Below, piece by piece: positions 47,757 through 61,561 of a DNA stretch of 64,000 nt (the first letter of the stretch is position 1; every line of letters starts with the position of its first letter). Under the pieces are notes generated by a model. The model searched no databases, was not told where the DNA came from, and saw only the letters and a program-made list of their open reading frames with translations. The position numbers and the translations under genes are program-made. This stretch comes from Lingula anatina (lineage: Eukaryota; Brachiopoda; Lingulata; Lingulida; Lingulidae): assembly GCF_001039355.2 (NCBI RefSeq), contig NW_019774626.1, positions 482,246 to 546,245 on the forward strand. The letters are read 5' to 3'.

Positions 47757-50700
47757 ATGACCACCATCAAGCACATCCTACAGCGGGAGGTGTTCCTGCC
47801 CACTGACGAGAGGCTGCTGGGAGTGGTCAGTGTGACCAAAGCTGGAAAGAAAAAGAAAACAAGCTTTCTAAGCATTGCAGGTGAGTAATCACTATCAAAG
47901 TACTTAGAATATTTATTGGAATTTTTGGTTGTTTTTTTTCAAGTGATAAAATGTTTTTTTGAAGGCAATCCAAAGTATTCAAAGATATTATAGAAGTATT
48001 TGTATATAAAAGTAAATAAGAAATGCATTCTCATATTGTCAAAACTTGATTCATCACAATTCTTTTTTTTAGTGACGACAGAGAAACCTGTGCAAGTGAA
48101 GATTTATCAGCTGAAAAAGTCAGAGAAAGGAGAGACTTATAAAAGAAAACAGACATGGGAACTAAGAGAACTTAAAACAGTAGATGGAAAAGATGCAAAG
48201 AATGTAAGATATCTAGTAGTTAATTTCTGGTTTGGTGAAAACCATAGTCATATGACATGTAGTTATAAGTTTTGAATAATTTTCTTATAGTAAAAGGAAC
48301 AAAATTCTCTGTGTTGGAACCCATTCTCTTCTCAGGTCCCTAAAATTTGAACTGGCTGAATTTTTTTTAATTGTCCATTTTGAATGCTTTTCGTTTCCAT
48401 TCCAGGACACTGCTGAGTTTGATCTTCAGTTTGAGAAGACATACAAATGGGTTGCCAGTCATCCAAGGGAGAGAGACACATTCCTGTCATCTTTGTGGAA
48501 AGTATGTTTGATGCAATTTATGAATGTTTACTGTTTGAGTACATTTTGAAAATTATATTTTGTCTGTAGGTAAAATTAGCTACTACATGGAGTGACTGTA
48601 TGAAAAGTATTTCAGACACTTAAACATTAAATAATGTTTCAGCTGTGTCAGAGGTATCTGAAGCGTGGACCTGTGTTTCTCAATGTGCCAGACTACATAA
48701 GGGAAGGTAAGTACCAAAACACACACTTTCTCACTCACACACACACGCACACTCACATGCATGCACACACACACACATCTCTTTAGTCATAAGGTGTAGA
48801 TTAGCACATGGGTCCTTGCTTGCTTTGTTATCATATTATTAAAGAATCTTTAATAGTGCATTTTTATGCCTAAAACATGATAAGACTGTAAGACTTTTAA
48901 TTATAATGTGATCTACAAATGTTTAATTTAAAACTTTTGAAAACTTAATTGGCTGAAAGATCTAAATTGGTCAGTTATTAGTTGCAATAAAACATTAATT
49001 ATTAAGGAAAAAGATTGGTGAGTTCTGTCAAAATTTGGAGAATCTGGGGCCAGCAGTTTTCTGTGTATATCTTTATTATTGTTATTTCAGACAGTCTTGG
49101 TGTCACAGATGTCCGTCCCCATGGGGTAGAGGACACTATAGCCGCTGTGGTGGATGAGGATTACCAGGCTATTACTGAGAAGGAAGAAAAGGACCTGGAG
49201 ACACTGATGAAGCAGTGTGAACATGCCATAAGCAATGCAGAAGCTTTTGCTGAACAGCTGTCAAAAGATTTGTCTGTGTTAGATGGGGTGAGGGTGAAAT
49301 GCTTTCTGTCTTTGGTATGCTTGTCTAAATTTGAAGATAAGTAAAATGGTTAGCTGGATAGACTGTATAGTTAACAAGTCATGAATAGAGTAGTCCTGCC
49401 ATTTTATAAGCAGGGCAAATACTTTTGATGGGCTAACTGTGACCAATTGAATGTGAATGAAATATTTGTTACCCTGTAAACAGCTTCCCCACTCTGTATT
49501 GAAGAGAAAGTCACTCGAGTCTGGATGCACTGCACCCCTTTGCTACAGTAAGGACTATTGTATTATTTGGATTTGAACTAGCTGCATTTCTGATATCCTC
49601 TTTAGAACACTCCCACATATCTGAAAAAAATACAAATCGTAGCAAGATGATTGTCAATTGAAACTTCAAGTCAAAATATGACGTCTTTCAGGCCAACATC
49701 CACTCCATCATGGGTTCAGAAGACCAGGTGGTTCAATTAATGAAATTACTAGATGATGGAGTCCGGGAAACAACCAAACTGGAGACCAAGCTCAATAGAT
49801 ATGATGAGTTGTTGGCTGTAGGTTTTTCATCAACATGCACTGGTCATGCATACATATATCTAAACATTGTTTTGTTAAAGGCAGAGTTTTTAGAAATATT
49901 TGTCTCATTTCTGGTATTTCGCTTTAAAAACAAATTTAAATTTATTTTCAGATGATACTATTAGACATCTTACTAACTGATGGACTTCTCAGTTATCTGT
50001 GCCATAGGCAGTGACTGGCATTATTTTAATATTGGCTTTACAACAGATTATATATAGATAATACTTTATATAGGTGTAAAGATTTTATGTCTGTATTTGC
50101 ACTGTAGTAGATGTTACAGTTGATGATAACATTTTCCTTATTGTATTTTAGAGTGTGAAGGAACAGATGGAAAGCATGAGGGACAAGGACACTCTGATCC
50201 ATATCCAGAACAAGAATCATCAATCTCTGATTGACGAACTGGAAAATTTGATTGTAAGTGGTCAATAAGAACTGTTATTTTGTGTTGATGTAGGTATGGT
50301 GAAAATGTGTTAAAAAAAGGACAATTGATACAAGGCATATGTAAGCAGTACTTGCAAAAACTTTTCGGAAGGAAGTGAGTAAGGGTCTAAAAAATTGGTT
50401 GTCAAATACTTGTCCATGACAAGTGATCCTTGCAAATAAAAAAGTCTTCACCAGCCAATGTAATCTCTTATGGAATTAATTATCTGCTGCAGTTAATGAA
50501 AATAATTATTGAAAATTAGCTGTTAAATGCCGCTTTATGAAACAGACTGTTGGTCATCAGTTGGTTTTTGAATAATGTGATATTTTTCTCTTTCATAAAT
50601 CATTTTGTCCTAGTCCTATATAGTCAAAATGCAGGATTACAGGGGTCTTTTTACCAAGCTAAGACCTTCTGTATAAATTATTTTCAGGGAAGGCTGAACC

Positions 50701-53700
50701 TGGACCACAAGCATGAGAAGGCTCTGCTAGATGGGGATCTGTCCACACCATCTGGGATCTATGAGAGCACAGAGGCTGCTGAAGAGCTACAGAAGTGCAT
50801 GGCAGCAGAAATACATCCTGGTGTGTGTACCGGCCACCATGGTCTGCCTCATGACAGACATACTTGCTTAAGCCAAATAATTTTTTATCCAGTTTATGTT
50901 GATAATGACACGGAATCATTGAATATTTCAAATAGAGTTTATAAAACATCAAATGCCCAAATAATTTAGATATTTGCATAAATTTTTCTATGCTAGAGGG
51001 AGTTTACAATGTAATTTTTGTCAAGAGTCCCAAAATAATTGAATGTACTGCTTCTTACCAAAAACACAATCTTCATATTTTGGCCTAGATAAATTGTTTC
51101 AATTCACAGATGTGTCAGCTCCTAGGGCTAAGTGCATATTGTTATATTCCAAAATAACATCTTTAATTAATCTCATCAAAGTTCTTGATTTGACAGACAT
51201 TGTTAATCATAAACATTTTTATTGTTAACTTTCAGTTCAACAAGATATCAATGGTTTTAATTGTCAATATTTCTTTGGATTATTTGCTCAGTATTTAATT
51301 TTTAGCTTTAATGAAGATGCAAGCAGTTCAAGAACAACAAAAAAGGTTTGGAAAATACAGAGTTGCTTTTGCCAAGAGACTTTCCCATCACCTGAACAAC
51401 CTATTTATACACCAGGTAACCTTCTTGTCATAAAGTGGACGATCTTTATATCAAATAAACATTGTTTCAGTATATTATAAATCCATAATTGTTGGAAATA
51501 GTCATTTTATGTCCATCACATTTTGCATATCTTTCATAATACTTCTATAGAACTACATAATACATATACACCATTTGTAAAACTTAATTTTACATAACTT
51601 TTTATATTGTAGACAGATTTTGTTCAGTGCTGACAAAAGAAGTGGTTGGTTTTACCACTTTATTTAGTAGAATATAGGAATATTTCCTTTACATTCATTC
51701 CAGAGTTCATATTCATGTATTAGTTTTTCAAACATTTATTTAGGGTAATGAGATGAGTGAGACATTGAGCAGACATGCCACAGATCTGAAGCTTCCTCCA
51801 CACCATTCCTGTCACCGAGATTTGACGCCATATGCTGAACTCATGATGTGGCTGAAGGAGGCTGATCCACAAAGTTTTCAGCAGCTGGCCAAGGTATGGT
51901 GGCTGGGTCTCATAAATGAGAAAAATTGTTGGAAAATTGTGAAAATATTATTCTGTTGATATATGTAGCTGGAAAATGACCAATAGCGATTTTTGTTTTG
52001 AGGTGAAGTTGGCCTTTTTCTGGTGTTCTGGTCCATATAAAAAGAAGCTTGATCATAAGAATTGTTGATTAACTTTTTGTGGCATCTGTGAAAAATTAGA
52101 GCAAGGTCAGTTTGGCGAAGGTCTGTTCTGCTGCAATTACAAAATCAGATAATTGAAAATGGGATGGCTAAAAAAAATACTGCCTCGCATTTTTGTGTAT
52201 TGATGGTACAGTTTTTTTAGAAATGATTTTATCAATGCCCTGCCTTTGGAAATAAAACACAATATTTATTCAATGTAAAGGCCATTACTTCATCTTCATG
52301 AACAGGTCTACACCAACAATCTCAGCAGATTGTATGACAAGGAAGTAAAAGATTTCTTTGAGCTGGCTAAACAAAGATTTTTACATGCCAAAACTGTAGA
52401 CAAGAAACATGGAGGTGAGTAGGTTGTTGAGCTCTCAGTATGGTTTATTTATTCATTTGTTATATATTTTTGAAACAAACATTCTATAAATACTATTGCT
52501 TGCCATAACTAAAGCTGTTGTGGCAAATGAAAAAAAAAAGATGTATAATTTTGTGTCTCTCAAGATGAAATGTGGATGACACCTGTTTAGAATGAATAAT
52601 TTAAAAATTGCCAAATGGTAATTCTTAGTTTGATATACTTAACTGATGAAATTTATAAAATGAAAATTTTGAAAAAATGTCTACATGGGTGATTGTTGTT
52701 TGACTAATTCCATCCCCAGGTCTCACAGTTCCAAGTCATAGATTTGAGGGTTCAGGTTCTAGCTTGGACAGGGCAATGGAAACCAGCCCAAGAGGAAGAA
52801 CTGCGTCCCTTCAGAGCCTGGACTCTGCAGATTCCAAGGGGTCATCTCAGGACCTCACACGAGGAAAGTTTGACCAGGTCAGTTAAGTCCACTGTTAATC
52901 TTATTCACATGAAACTACTTGTAGAGGGTTAGTGCTTTCATGGCCTTTCAAGAAGCCTACCTTTTATTTGCTGATGCATTCTCATTTTGGCATTTGTATG
53001 CTGAAATTTCTTTTTAAAACCACTGGAAATTTATCAAATAATGTGATTGTCAGGATAATTATTAGCAAATAATAATGGCTAAAGTTTGTGATACAAACCC
53101 CAGTTTGATGCTTTCAGTAGAGGCCCCAACAGTGTTGACTATTAGAGCAGCTTTAGCTTGCTGTCCAAGTAATCAAAATGAGAACACTTTTGTGGCTTTC
53201 CCAGCATAAATCCTGAGTTGGCCACATTGCTGAAAATTAAAAACCAAAACAAATATTTGACACATTTTTTTTTCAAAATGAATTATCCTACGTACTTTGT
53301 AAAATATTTTTAAGGTTATGTGAATTAGATCATAGCTTTTTCTTTTATACATTATACATGCATGGTATGATAAAATGTTTTAATTTCAGGTATTTGAGAA
53401 GATACTTTGTGAACTGGAACCATTTTGTTTAGCTGAGCAAGATTTTTGTGTCAAGTTTTTCCACCTGACTCTTGATCCTCATTCTGACGATCTGGAGTCA
53501 ATGCTGGTAAGTGATGTCAAGGAAATATGTTCTATACTAGTTACAGGGGACAATATGAACAGTGGTTAATTTTGACTTAATTCAGCCATGTGATGTAACT
53601 CTTTTATAAACTTCTATTTTTCAGATATGATTTTTTTTCTGTTAACCCCAAAAACCAGTGCAATTTTAAACACCATTTGAAATGTTTTTTTCAATCTGTC

Positions 53701-56700
53701 ATTAGTGTCAGATATTATTTTGAATTTACATCCTATATTTATTTTCATCTGAAATCCTTTATGTACACCTAACTGTTTCAAGAGGAAACTGCTTCTTGGT
53801 TTGCAGGAAGACCAAACTTCAAAGCATGAGGACACTCACTCCGTTCATTCCCACAGTTCCCAGCATGATGATGACGACATATGGGTGATGAGGCCGCAAA
53901 ACAAGGCCAAAAGTCTGGCAGAGTAAGTCTTTACATCAAATGTAATGTGTAAGCCAATAAATGTTTGGTATATTGATTTGATTTAACTTTTTGGGCATGT
54001 TTTATGTGTAATGGTAAAGATAAGGTTGTAAAGATTATAAGTGTGATTACTAAATTTGTGTTATTGGATTTTGACAGCATGATTTGGAAAATGTGATGGT
54101 ATTTTGTTGAAATTTATTTGAAGGTGGATAAGAATTCTTTGGGTGGTCTCTAAGATTGCAGGGAGTTAGTTATAATTTGTTGAACAAAATTTCTTTTAAA
54201 TTTTTTATATCACAAAGTCTAGTGCTACATTTCTCTTGAAAAGTGACATCAGCAGTTATGAAAATTTGGCCTCATTGTTCTCTAGACCCTTTGTTGTATT
54301 CCCTCCATTTGCTTAAACCCAGCTTCTTTAAGTACATTTTAAGTTCAATGTGCCCATTATCTGCATTTTAAAATCATTGGAAATATTTTGCATTAAGAAA
54401 TGCATGTTTTGCTGCAGCATGGATCCTTATTCAGAAAACCAAGTACCAGTGAGGTTTGTGTGTTGTAAACAAATTCTTTTTTAATTCCACACATTTCTGT
54501 ATTGCACTGCTGTGTGCATCTTTTTGACATTTAACAAAACTGTGTCTACTAGCCACTGCTATTACTACTACAGAAACCATCACTTTAATGCAATGTTGGT
54601 GACTTCACTGCTACAACAGGCATTTGAATCACCTTGTATTCAGTGTATGTGCACTGAAGGCAACATGACTGTGTTGGAATTGTTTTGGCTGTTTAAAGGT
54701 GACATTGTATGATACAAGACAGGGCTTTGAAAATGATATATGTGAGCTTGAAGTTTCATTAATATAAAATAAAAGTTTTGTACTTGAAAAACTTGTAAAA
54801 GCTTGTGTGGTGCATGTACAGGTACATACAAAAACATCAAAAATAGGTATGTGCATGTGTCGATGCAGATAAGCTGCAAATATATATGCACAGGTAATGA
54901 ACCAATCTTTTGAATGGGCAAAAATTATCAGTTTTTCAGATACATTATTTGGGAATCATTAATAATTGTATTTCTGTATCACATTTTGGTGCTTTCACTG
55001 TATAGAACTGTAGGATAGTCTGTTTTTCAGTTACCAGTACCAGTATCAAGTACAAATGTTCCAGTTTATTTATTTATTTATTTTTTTTACTTCAAAAATC
55101 ATCTGTAAAATTCACCATTTTTCTCAAAAGATTGAGTCATTACATTTGAACATGCAGGCACTAATACACATATGTACAAATGCATGTGCAGTACTGCTCA
55201 CACTTACAAAGACACAAAAATGCAATTGTGCAGCCCAAGTTATTTTATTAAAACTTTTTTGAAAGTTTTTTTTATTAAAAAATATAATCAAGTGAAAACT
55301 TGGAATTCAAGAAGAACATATATCATAATTAAAATGCCCTCTTTCCATCTGCAATGTTTTTGTAACAAAGGCCTTTAAATGCTGTTAATATACTTATGCC
55401 TGTAAACTGTCTTGATATAACTTTTGACTGTGAAATTCAACACATAAATTTCCCAGTCTAATCCTTGCTTTTTCATAACCCTTTTATGACTTGTTATTAT
55501 AGTAACTGATTGTTGTTGTTGTTGTTTTCTAACAATTTTAACACCATCTTTTACAGTTTTAAGAGTTTTTAAAATCACTTCACTTTTTTACAGATTTTTG
55601 TTGAATTTTCTTACTTACATATCTTCTGCATATGTTTATATTAGTGACGGCTAAAAGACAGAAGCCAAGAAGTTTATTTTTTCAGTTTTTATATTTTTTA
55701 ATTAACGTTACTATATTACAGCAGTACTCTTAAGTTAAGAACTCAGTTGAAATAGTCCAATAAATATGTAATTTCTTGATTCATATAAACACATTTGCAT
55801 AAATACACAGGTTTATATTTATATATAAAAAATGGTACTTATTTTTAGAAAGTTCATTGATCCTTATAAAATTCAATATGTATTTTCAAGAATATGAAAT
55901 CAAATTGAGTAATTCTCATAGTCCTTTCAGTATTACTTTATGAAATGTCGCATGTGGTATTTATAATCTTTTTGCATGTTATATTTTCTTTTTTATGGTT
56001 TAGGAGACAGTTGAATGAAGAAGTCAGGTGAGATTTCCTCAACATGGTTCCCATACTTTCATATTTAAAACAAATATATTTACTAACTTCTACACAACAT
56101 TCTATTAACAGATTTCACTGAAGGTAAGACATTTGAATACTCTTGGCAGTGTAAATTTGCCTGGCTGTATTTACACATGACATTGCCTATCTGCTTACTT
56201 ATATGACACCTGCATCATAACTCCAGAATTTTAATTGATATAATCCTGAAATAGTTGAAGATTTTTTCTCTTTAATTTTTTGTACATCTTATCTGTAACC
56301 CTATAATACAGACCCTTGTAAAATGGAACAAAAAATGACAGGGCTAGTATCATATTTGGTACTTCATATTTTTTTTACATCAAAGTGTAAGTGGCAAAGT
56401 GATGGCAGATGTATTGGACTTTGTTTGGATTGTTAACAGAACTCACAGAATTGTAGGTTGTTTTCATGGGTTTGGTTATAGTTAGGTTTGGAAATTTATC
56501 TTTAGTTTTGAAACTGTTTGGTATAGTGGCATGCACCATTCTGTGTATAGATGGATGGATGTCCATTTGGAGTGCAGTGACAGAGTATTATAGGATGGGA
56601 GTGTATATTAGAAACGATAAACACATTTTGATATATTTATTTTTACAAGAGCTTGTGATTGATGATTGTATTTAAATTAATGAAAATGTTACAGAAAATA

Positions 56701-58274
56701 AGACATTTATTTTTTTCTTGCAGGCGGATGATGGGTGAACTGTTCCCCTCCCTTGAATCAGAATTACTGAATTTTATCACTTTTGGAGATAAATTGGATA
56801 GTTTGTAAGTCATGTCAGTCATCTTATTTGTGCTTTGTATTTTTAAAGTATTTTCATGTTCAACAAGTCAAAAAAAATCAAAAGATGAAGCATTTATTTG
56901 GATGCACATTTGACATCACATGTACATAAACTGCTAGTTTTTTTTTTATCAATGAAACCTATTGTAATAGTAAAGATTTTTTCTGAAACTGGCTTCACAT
57001 GAGGCTGGAGAGTGGAATTAAAAGAGAAAAACTGATATGAGATAAGAACTGTGTATATTGTTCAACAGCTTTTGGCAACGCGCATTGTATCTGAACTTAC
57101 TTAACATGTTCATTGTCTGACAATGATAAATTGTGAAAAGACAGAGAAAAAGTTGATGATCCTTTCGTTATTTTACCTATGAATATTAAATTATGCAAGT
57201 TATTTCATTTTAGGGAATACCCAACTGATTATGCAAACATGTATGAATAATAAATGCTAAAAGATTACTGTGAACAATCATGTTTATCTGTTGCAGTAAT
57301 TCCATGTATATGTTGGTCCGTATGAGCCAACATGTCATCCATGCCCAGGATGCTGGTTCCTTCCTGAGCAAAGTGTTCGCCAATGTTCTGGTCAATATTA
57401 AAAGAAACTTTGATAGATTCATTGTAAGTATTAATTAATTATTTTGCAAGCATTTATTATTTTGATTTCTTATCGGTTGATATATGATATAACTTAAACA
57501 AAATTTTCATCTCACCATAGTGAATAGAGTTTTGAACTAAAGATTTTACTTGTCTGAAAATTGCAATATGAACAAGGTTCTAAAAAATCAAACTGCTTAA
57601 GTAAAAGAAAAATTTGGTTGGCTTACATGTAAATCTATTGATCAAAAGTTCAGCTTAAAACTTAAAGGGATCTCCTGCATCCTTAGGTGAATTTTCTTGG
57701 TTGTCAAAATAAACAGCCAATTTCAATTGTACACCTATTGTAATAAGATTTACCTCTTGGTCATCAGAAATGGTGTAGAAATAAAAGAAATTTTGAAGTT
57801 ATTCTTCAATTCTAATTCTCTCCCTCAGTTTCAATTTTTACGTCTTTTATATATTGCAAATTACATTTTTAAAGTAATGATTTTTAATATTGCATGGTTC
57901 TAAAATGTGTGACATGATACCTATTGGGTATTTAAAATGTTCATGATTTTCATGTTTTAGTTACACAGAATCAAAGCTGTGGAGGAGTATAGGATTTCTA
58001 AGAAGAATAAATGTGGTGTTGTGATGTTTGTACACCACTTTGAGGTAAGGGCTTATTGTAAGTGCGAGAAAGTAAACAATTACCTAATTATAAGTTTGAG
58101 GGAATAAAGTGGAAAATGAATTATGTTTTTACAATTTGTAGATTTATTTTTCCATTTCTCTCTGTTTTAACATATTTCCATCCTTTTTTTGTATGATATA
58201 AGTAATTTTTTTCTAACTTTGAAAATTTGCATCCATTCCCATGACCATATGTTTGAAGTTGGAACTTATCATAT

Positions 58275-58325
<51 letters not shown>

Positions 58326-60182
58326 TTCAGGATTTTGCCCACCAGGCAGAGGCTATATTCCAAGGTTCAGACAGGAGAGCTGACCTTGATAAAGCTTACA
58401 GCAAACTCATCAGAACTGTCTTTGAGCAGCTTCTGAGAATTAGCACAGATCACCCCAAAACTCCCAAAGATGTGGTCCTTATGGGTAAGAAAACAGGGCA
58501 TTGCTGTTTGGTTCTTTGTGAATTTGAATTATGTTACCTTTAACAGGTCACAGCAGTCTTGAAACAGTCTATGAACATTTGCCTCAATGGATAAAGTATT
58601 GAAAAATAATTAATTTTAATTTCAAGGCAATAAATACCACATATTGATTATAATAATATGAAATATACCCGATCTTGCTCATAATTTATTAGTTTTATAT
58701 AAATTTATAATTTAATTTGATGATAATGTTTAAGAATAAGCTTTAGTACATTTTCACTGTGATAAGAAAAATGATACATCTGTTTTAAATTATTTTTTCT
58801 TCAGAAAATTATCACCATTTGTATGCCACATTATCCCAGTTAAAGATCAGCTGTTTGGAAAAAGAGCGTAAAGATGCCAGACAGAGGTACCAAGAGCACC
58901 TGCAGGCCTATGTGACGACTTACCTGGGGAGGCCCTTGGAGAAACTCAATGTAAGAAGACAGAGAGTGAAATGAAATATATTTTAAAACTGAATTTTTGT
59001 TAAATACTGTGTATTTTTGTAAATCAGATTTTTTTGTTCAAGTTCATAAAAGAAAATTTATGATTTTATTTTATGGGCGATTTTTACAGAATGTAGAAAA
59101 GCGGAAATATCAAGATGACTCAATTTTGTTAGCTCTGTGTTGTACTTGATTTCATTACTTCAGAATAGTTACATGCTTTTATTCAAGTGTTAAATTAACA
59201 AATAAGACAGTTGTGTGTCCCTCTTTTCCACCCCAATACAAGACATAATTGTTAATAATATTTGTGTTGAAATACAGTGAGTGATGCTCAGACACTCTTT
59301 GTGCTTGCAGACATTTTTTGAAGGTATTGAGAGCAAGGTGGCCTCAGGAGTAAAGGAAGATGAGGTGGGGTACCAGCTGGCCTACAGCAAACAAGAACTG
59401 AGAAAAGTCATCAAAGAATATCCTGGGAAAGAGGTAAGGGATAGAGAGTTATCTTTTTAACACACAGTCGTCATTGTAACATCTCAAAAAATTATGAGTA
59501 GCAATGGAAATTAATTTAACTTCATAACATGAGTATTTGCGAGTTATGAAAATTGATGAATATTTAAAATGTTTAATGTAGCTGTGACAGAGGGGTTTAA
59601 AATTTGTGAAAAATCACAACTGTTACATCTTATTGGGATATAACGTGTGAAAAGGAATCTAGATCTATAATAAATGGCAATAATATCAAGAAAAAAATTG
59701 TTAGGTTTGGACTTTTCCTGATTGATGTGTGCTAACTTAGATATTTCAGCCAGCTGTGCAGAGTGTAAATTTTACTTTTTTAGGTAAAGAAGAATTTGGA
59801 ACATTTGAGAAAGAAGGTTGAAAAGCACTTATGTGAAGAAGAGAACTTATTTCAGGTAAATTTTTTTGACATAATTGAAAATTTATTGATAAATATAATG
59901 GATTATGAGCAGGCCAGTTGAAAAAAACTCAGGCCAAAATTATAATCAAGTACCTAGAAAAGGTCATTCATAAAAATTTTAACATTTTTGTCCTCATTAA
60001 GAATAATCACATTGTTTTTTTTTTCAATCCAGGTTGTATGGCATTCAATGCAGGATGAGTTTCTCAAGCAGTACAAGCATTTTGAACACCTGATTGCCAA
60101 GTGTTACCCAGCCTCTAACATCACCCTGGAGTTTAGTGTTGAAGACATTCTGCAGTTCTTCACAGACATTGCACAGGCTTAG
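47757..60182 (+). CDS. EXOC1: Exocyst complex component 1 (Sec3)
   Basis: Twenty-three exons join in frame to about 897 residues (human 894): 47757-47880, 48073-48203, 48406-48501, 48643-48706, 49091-49287, 49692-49817, 50152-50253, 50688-50820, 51306-51415, 51744-51893, 52306-52414, 52720-52877, 53390-53506, 53807-53922, 56004-56027, 56724-56804, 57297-57423, 57961-58044, 58331-58484, 58805-58950, 59311-59433, 59784-59855, 60033-60182. A further exon at 54418-54453 is probably optional. The N-terminus ([20 protein letters not shown], then [10 protein letters not shown]) is the Sec3 phosphoinositide- and Rho-binding PH-like domain. A coiled coil follows ([19 protein letters not shown]), then a Ser-rich linker over residues about 450-600, and helical rod bundles ending [20 protein letters not shown]. 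Sec3 is the exocyst subunit that marks exocytic sites and tethers secretory vesicles to the plasma membrane. The acceptor at 47748 means a 5'UTR exon lies upstream. AATAAA is at 60812. Confidence 0.97.
54418..54453 (+). CDS. EXOC1: Candidate 36-nt cassette exon of EXOC1
   Basis: Flanked by TGCTGCAG and a weaker gtttgt donor. Its length is a multiple of three and its phase (2 to 2) matches both neighbours, so inclusion would add 12 residues ([16 protein letters not shown]) in the disordered linker without shifting frame. It sits alone in a 2.1-kb intron. RNA evidence would be needed to confirm use. Confidence 0.5.
58273..58328 (+). repeat. (TTTA)n microsatellite forming an EXOC1 splice acceptor
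   Basis: About 14 TTTA units run directly into ATTCAG|GATTTTGCC, the acceptor of the exon at 58331. The repeat supplies the polypyrimidine tract and probably the branch-point region. Confidence 0.95.
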
Positions 60183-61561
60183 ATATATGTACACGTCTAC
60201 TCATCATTGATAATAGTATGTCGGTTATTCCAGTTTTTTATTGTTCCTTGTTAACAATACACTACTGTTTTCTTTGCTATGACATTGAACAGGTTTAGTC
60301 ACTTCAGAAGACTGAAGATATTTTACGGAAACGAATTTGAATGAACAGTGTTTTCATACCCATCATGAACATACTTGGAGAAATTTCAAATTTTGGGAAC
60401 CACTTTAAAGTTCACAACAATTGGACATTTATACACAGTGTGCACATTTGTAGCAGATCAACAACTAGGTGACATTCTTGCCACCAAGAGTTGACAGATG
60501 GTTGAAATATCTTATGTAAGAGCATTTCCTGTCAAATATTACTCCAGCTTCAGGACTATTTACTTTCTGTAAAATCTCTTGTGTAAAAGCCCAGCTTTCA
60601 GTCTTGAGCAACTTGATTTAAATAACATCACAAACTGAAGATCTACATGTATCAGTGTCTTATCGTGCAATTATGATAATAACAATGGTGCTATGTCTTG
60701 CTGCATGTGTCCATTTCAACACATGGTTGAAATTGAAAATTTAATCATAAAATATGTACAGTACGTAGTACAATGAATATGTAGTGCTGTAAAACGTGAA
60801 GCCATTGGTTAAATAAAGAAATTGTTGCAAAATGAAATTTCTGGTCTAATTGTTGACAGTTTTTTTAAGCACTTTAGTTTCTAATTTTTGGAAGTGAAGG
60901 GCTGAGTAAGAGAGTGACATAATGCACAAATCCTGTTGTTTGTCACGTCAAAAAAAATTCTACAATAATTATATTGCAATTATCAAAGTTTTCAACATAA
61001 ATGTGAAATGCAAAATGACTGTCCTTGGTACATCATATGAATTGGGTAAGTACTTAATGAACATGCTTCCATGAGGGCAAAATCTTAAAATACAATTGTT
61101 TACTTTTAGATAAATTACTATTATTATTATTATATATCACTATACACTTAAATAAGTTATCAGTTGCATTTTATGCCGAGTTGATAAATTAAGAGAAAAT
61201 GAAGAACTAAAGGCTACAACTGTACAAGCTGCCTTCTTTCCTTAATCATTTATATATTAAATATCTTTACCATTTAACAGAAAGATTAGAACATGGATAT
61301 CCAATTTAATTTTCAAAACACAGGTTTTGACAAATGAAGCACTATTTTCTTCCATCATTTTAAATCAACATTTTTCACCTACTATTCCATAGTAAGGGTA
61401 ATAAATAACAGACAAAATTATCAGCCTCAACCTCAGTTTATGTGGAAATTGCCTCTTTATCATCAGTCAGCAAAGAACCTGCTAAAAATGGCATGAGAGG
61501 AAGAGTATGTATCTATATCTTCAAGATAACTGATATAAGATTCAGTGATTTTAAAGAAAAA
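60183..61561. other. Convergent intergenic region EXOC1 - ANKLE2
   Basis: EXOC1 3'UTR to AATAAA at 60812, then AT-rich sequence and the 3' trailer of ANKLE2 on the other strand. No credible coding frame. Confidence 0.7.
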
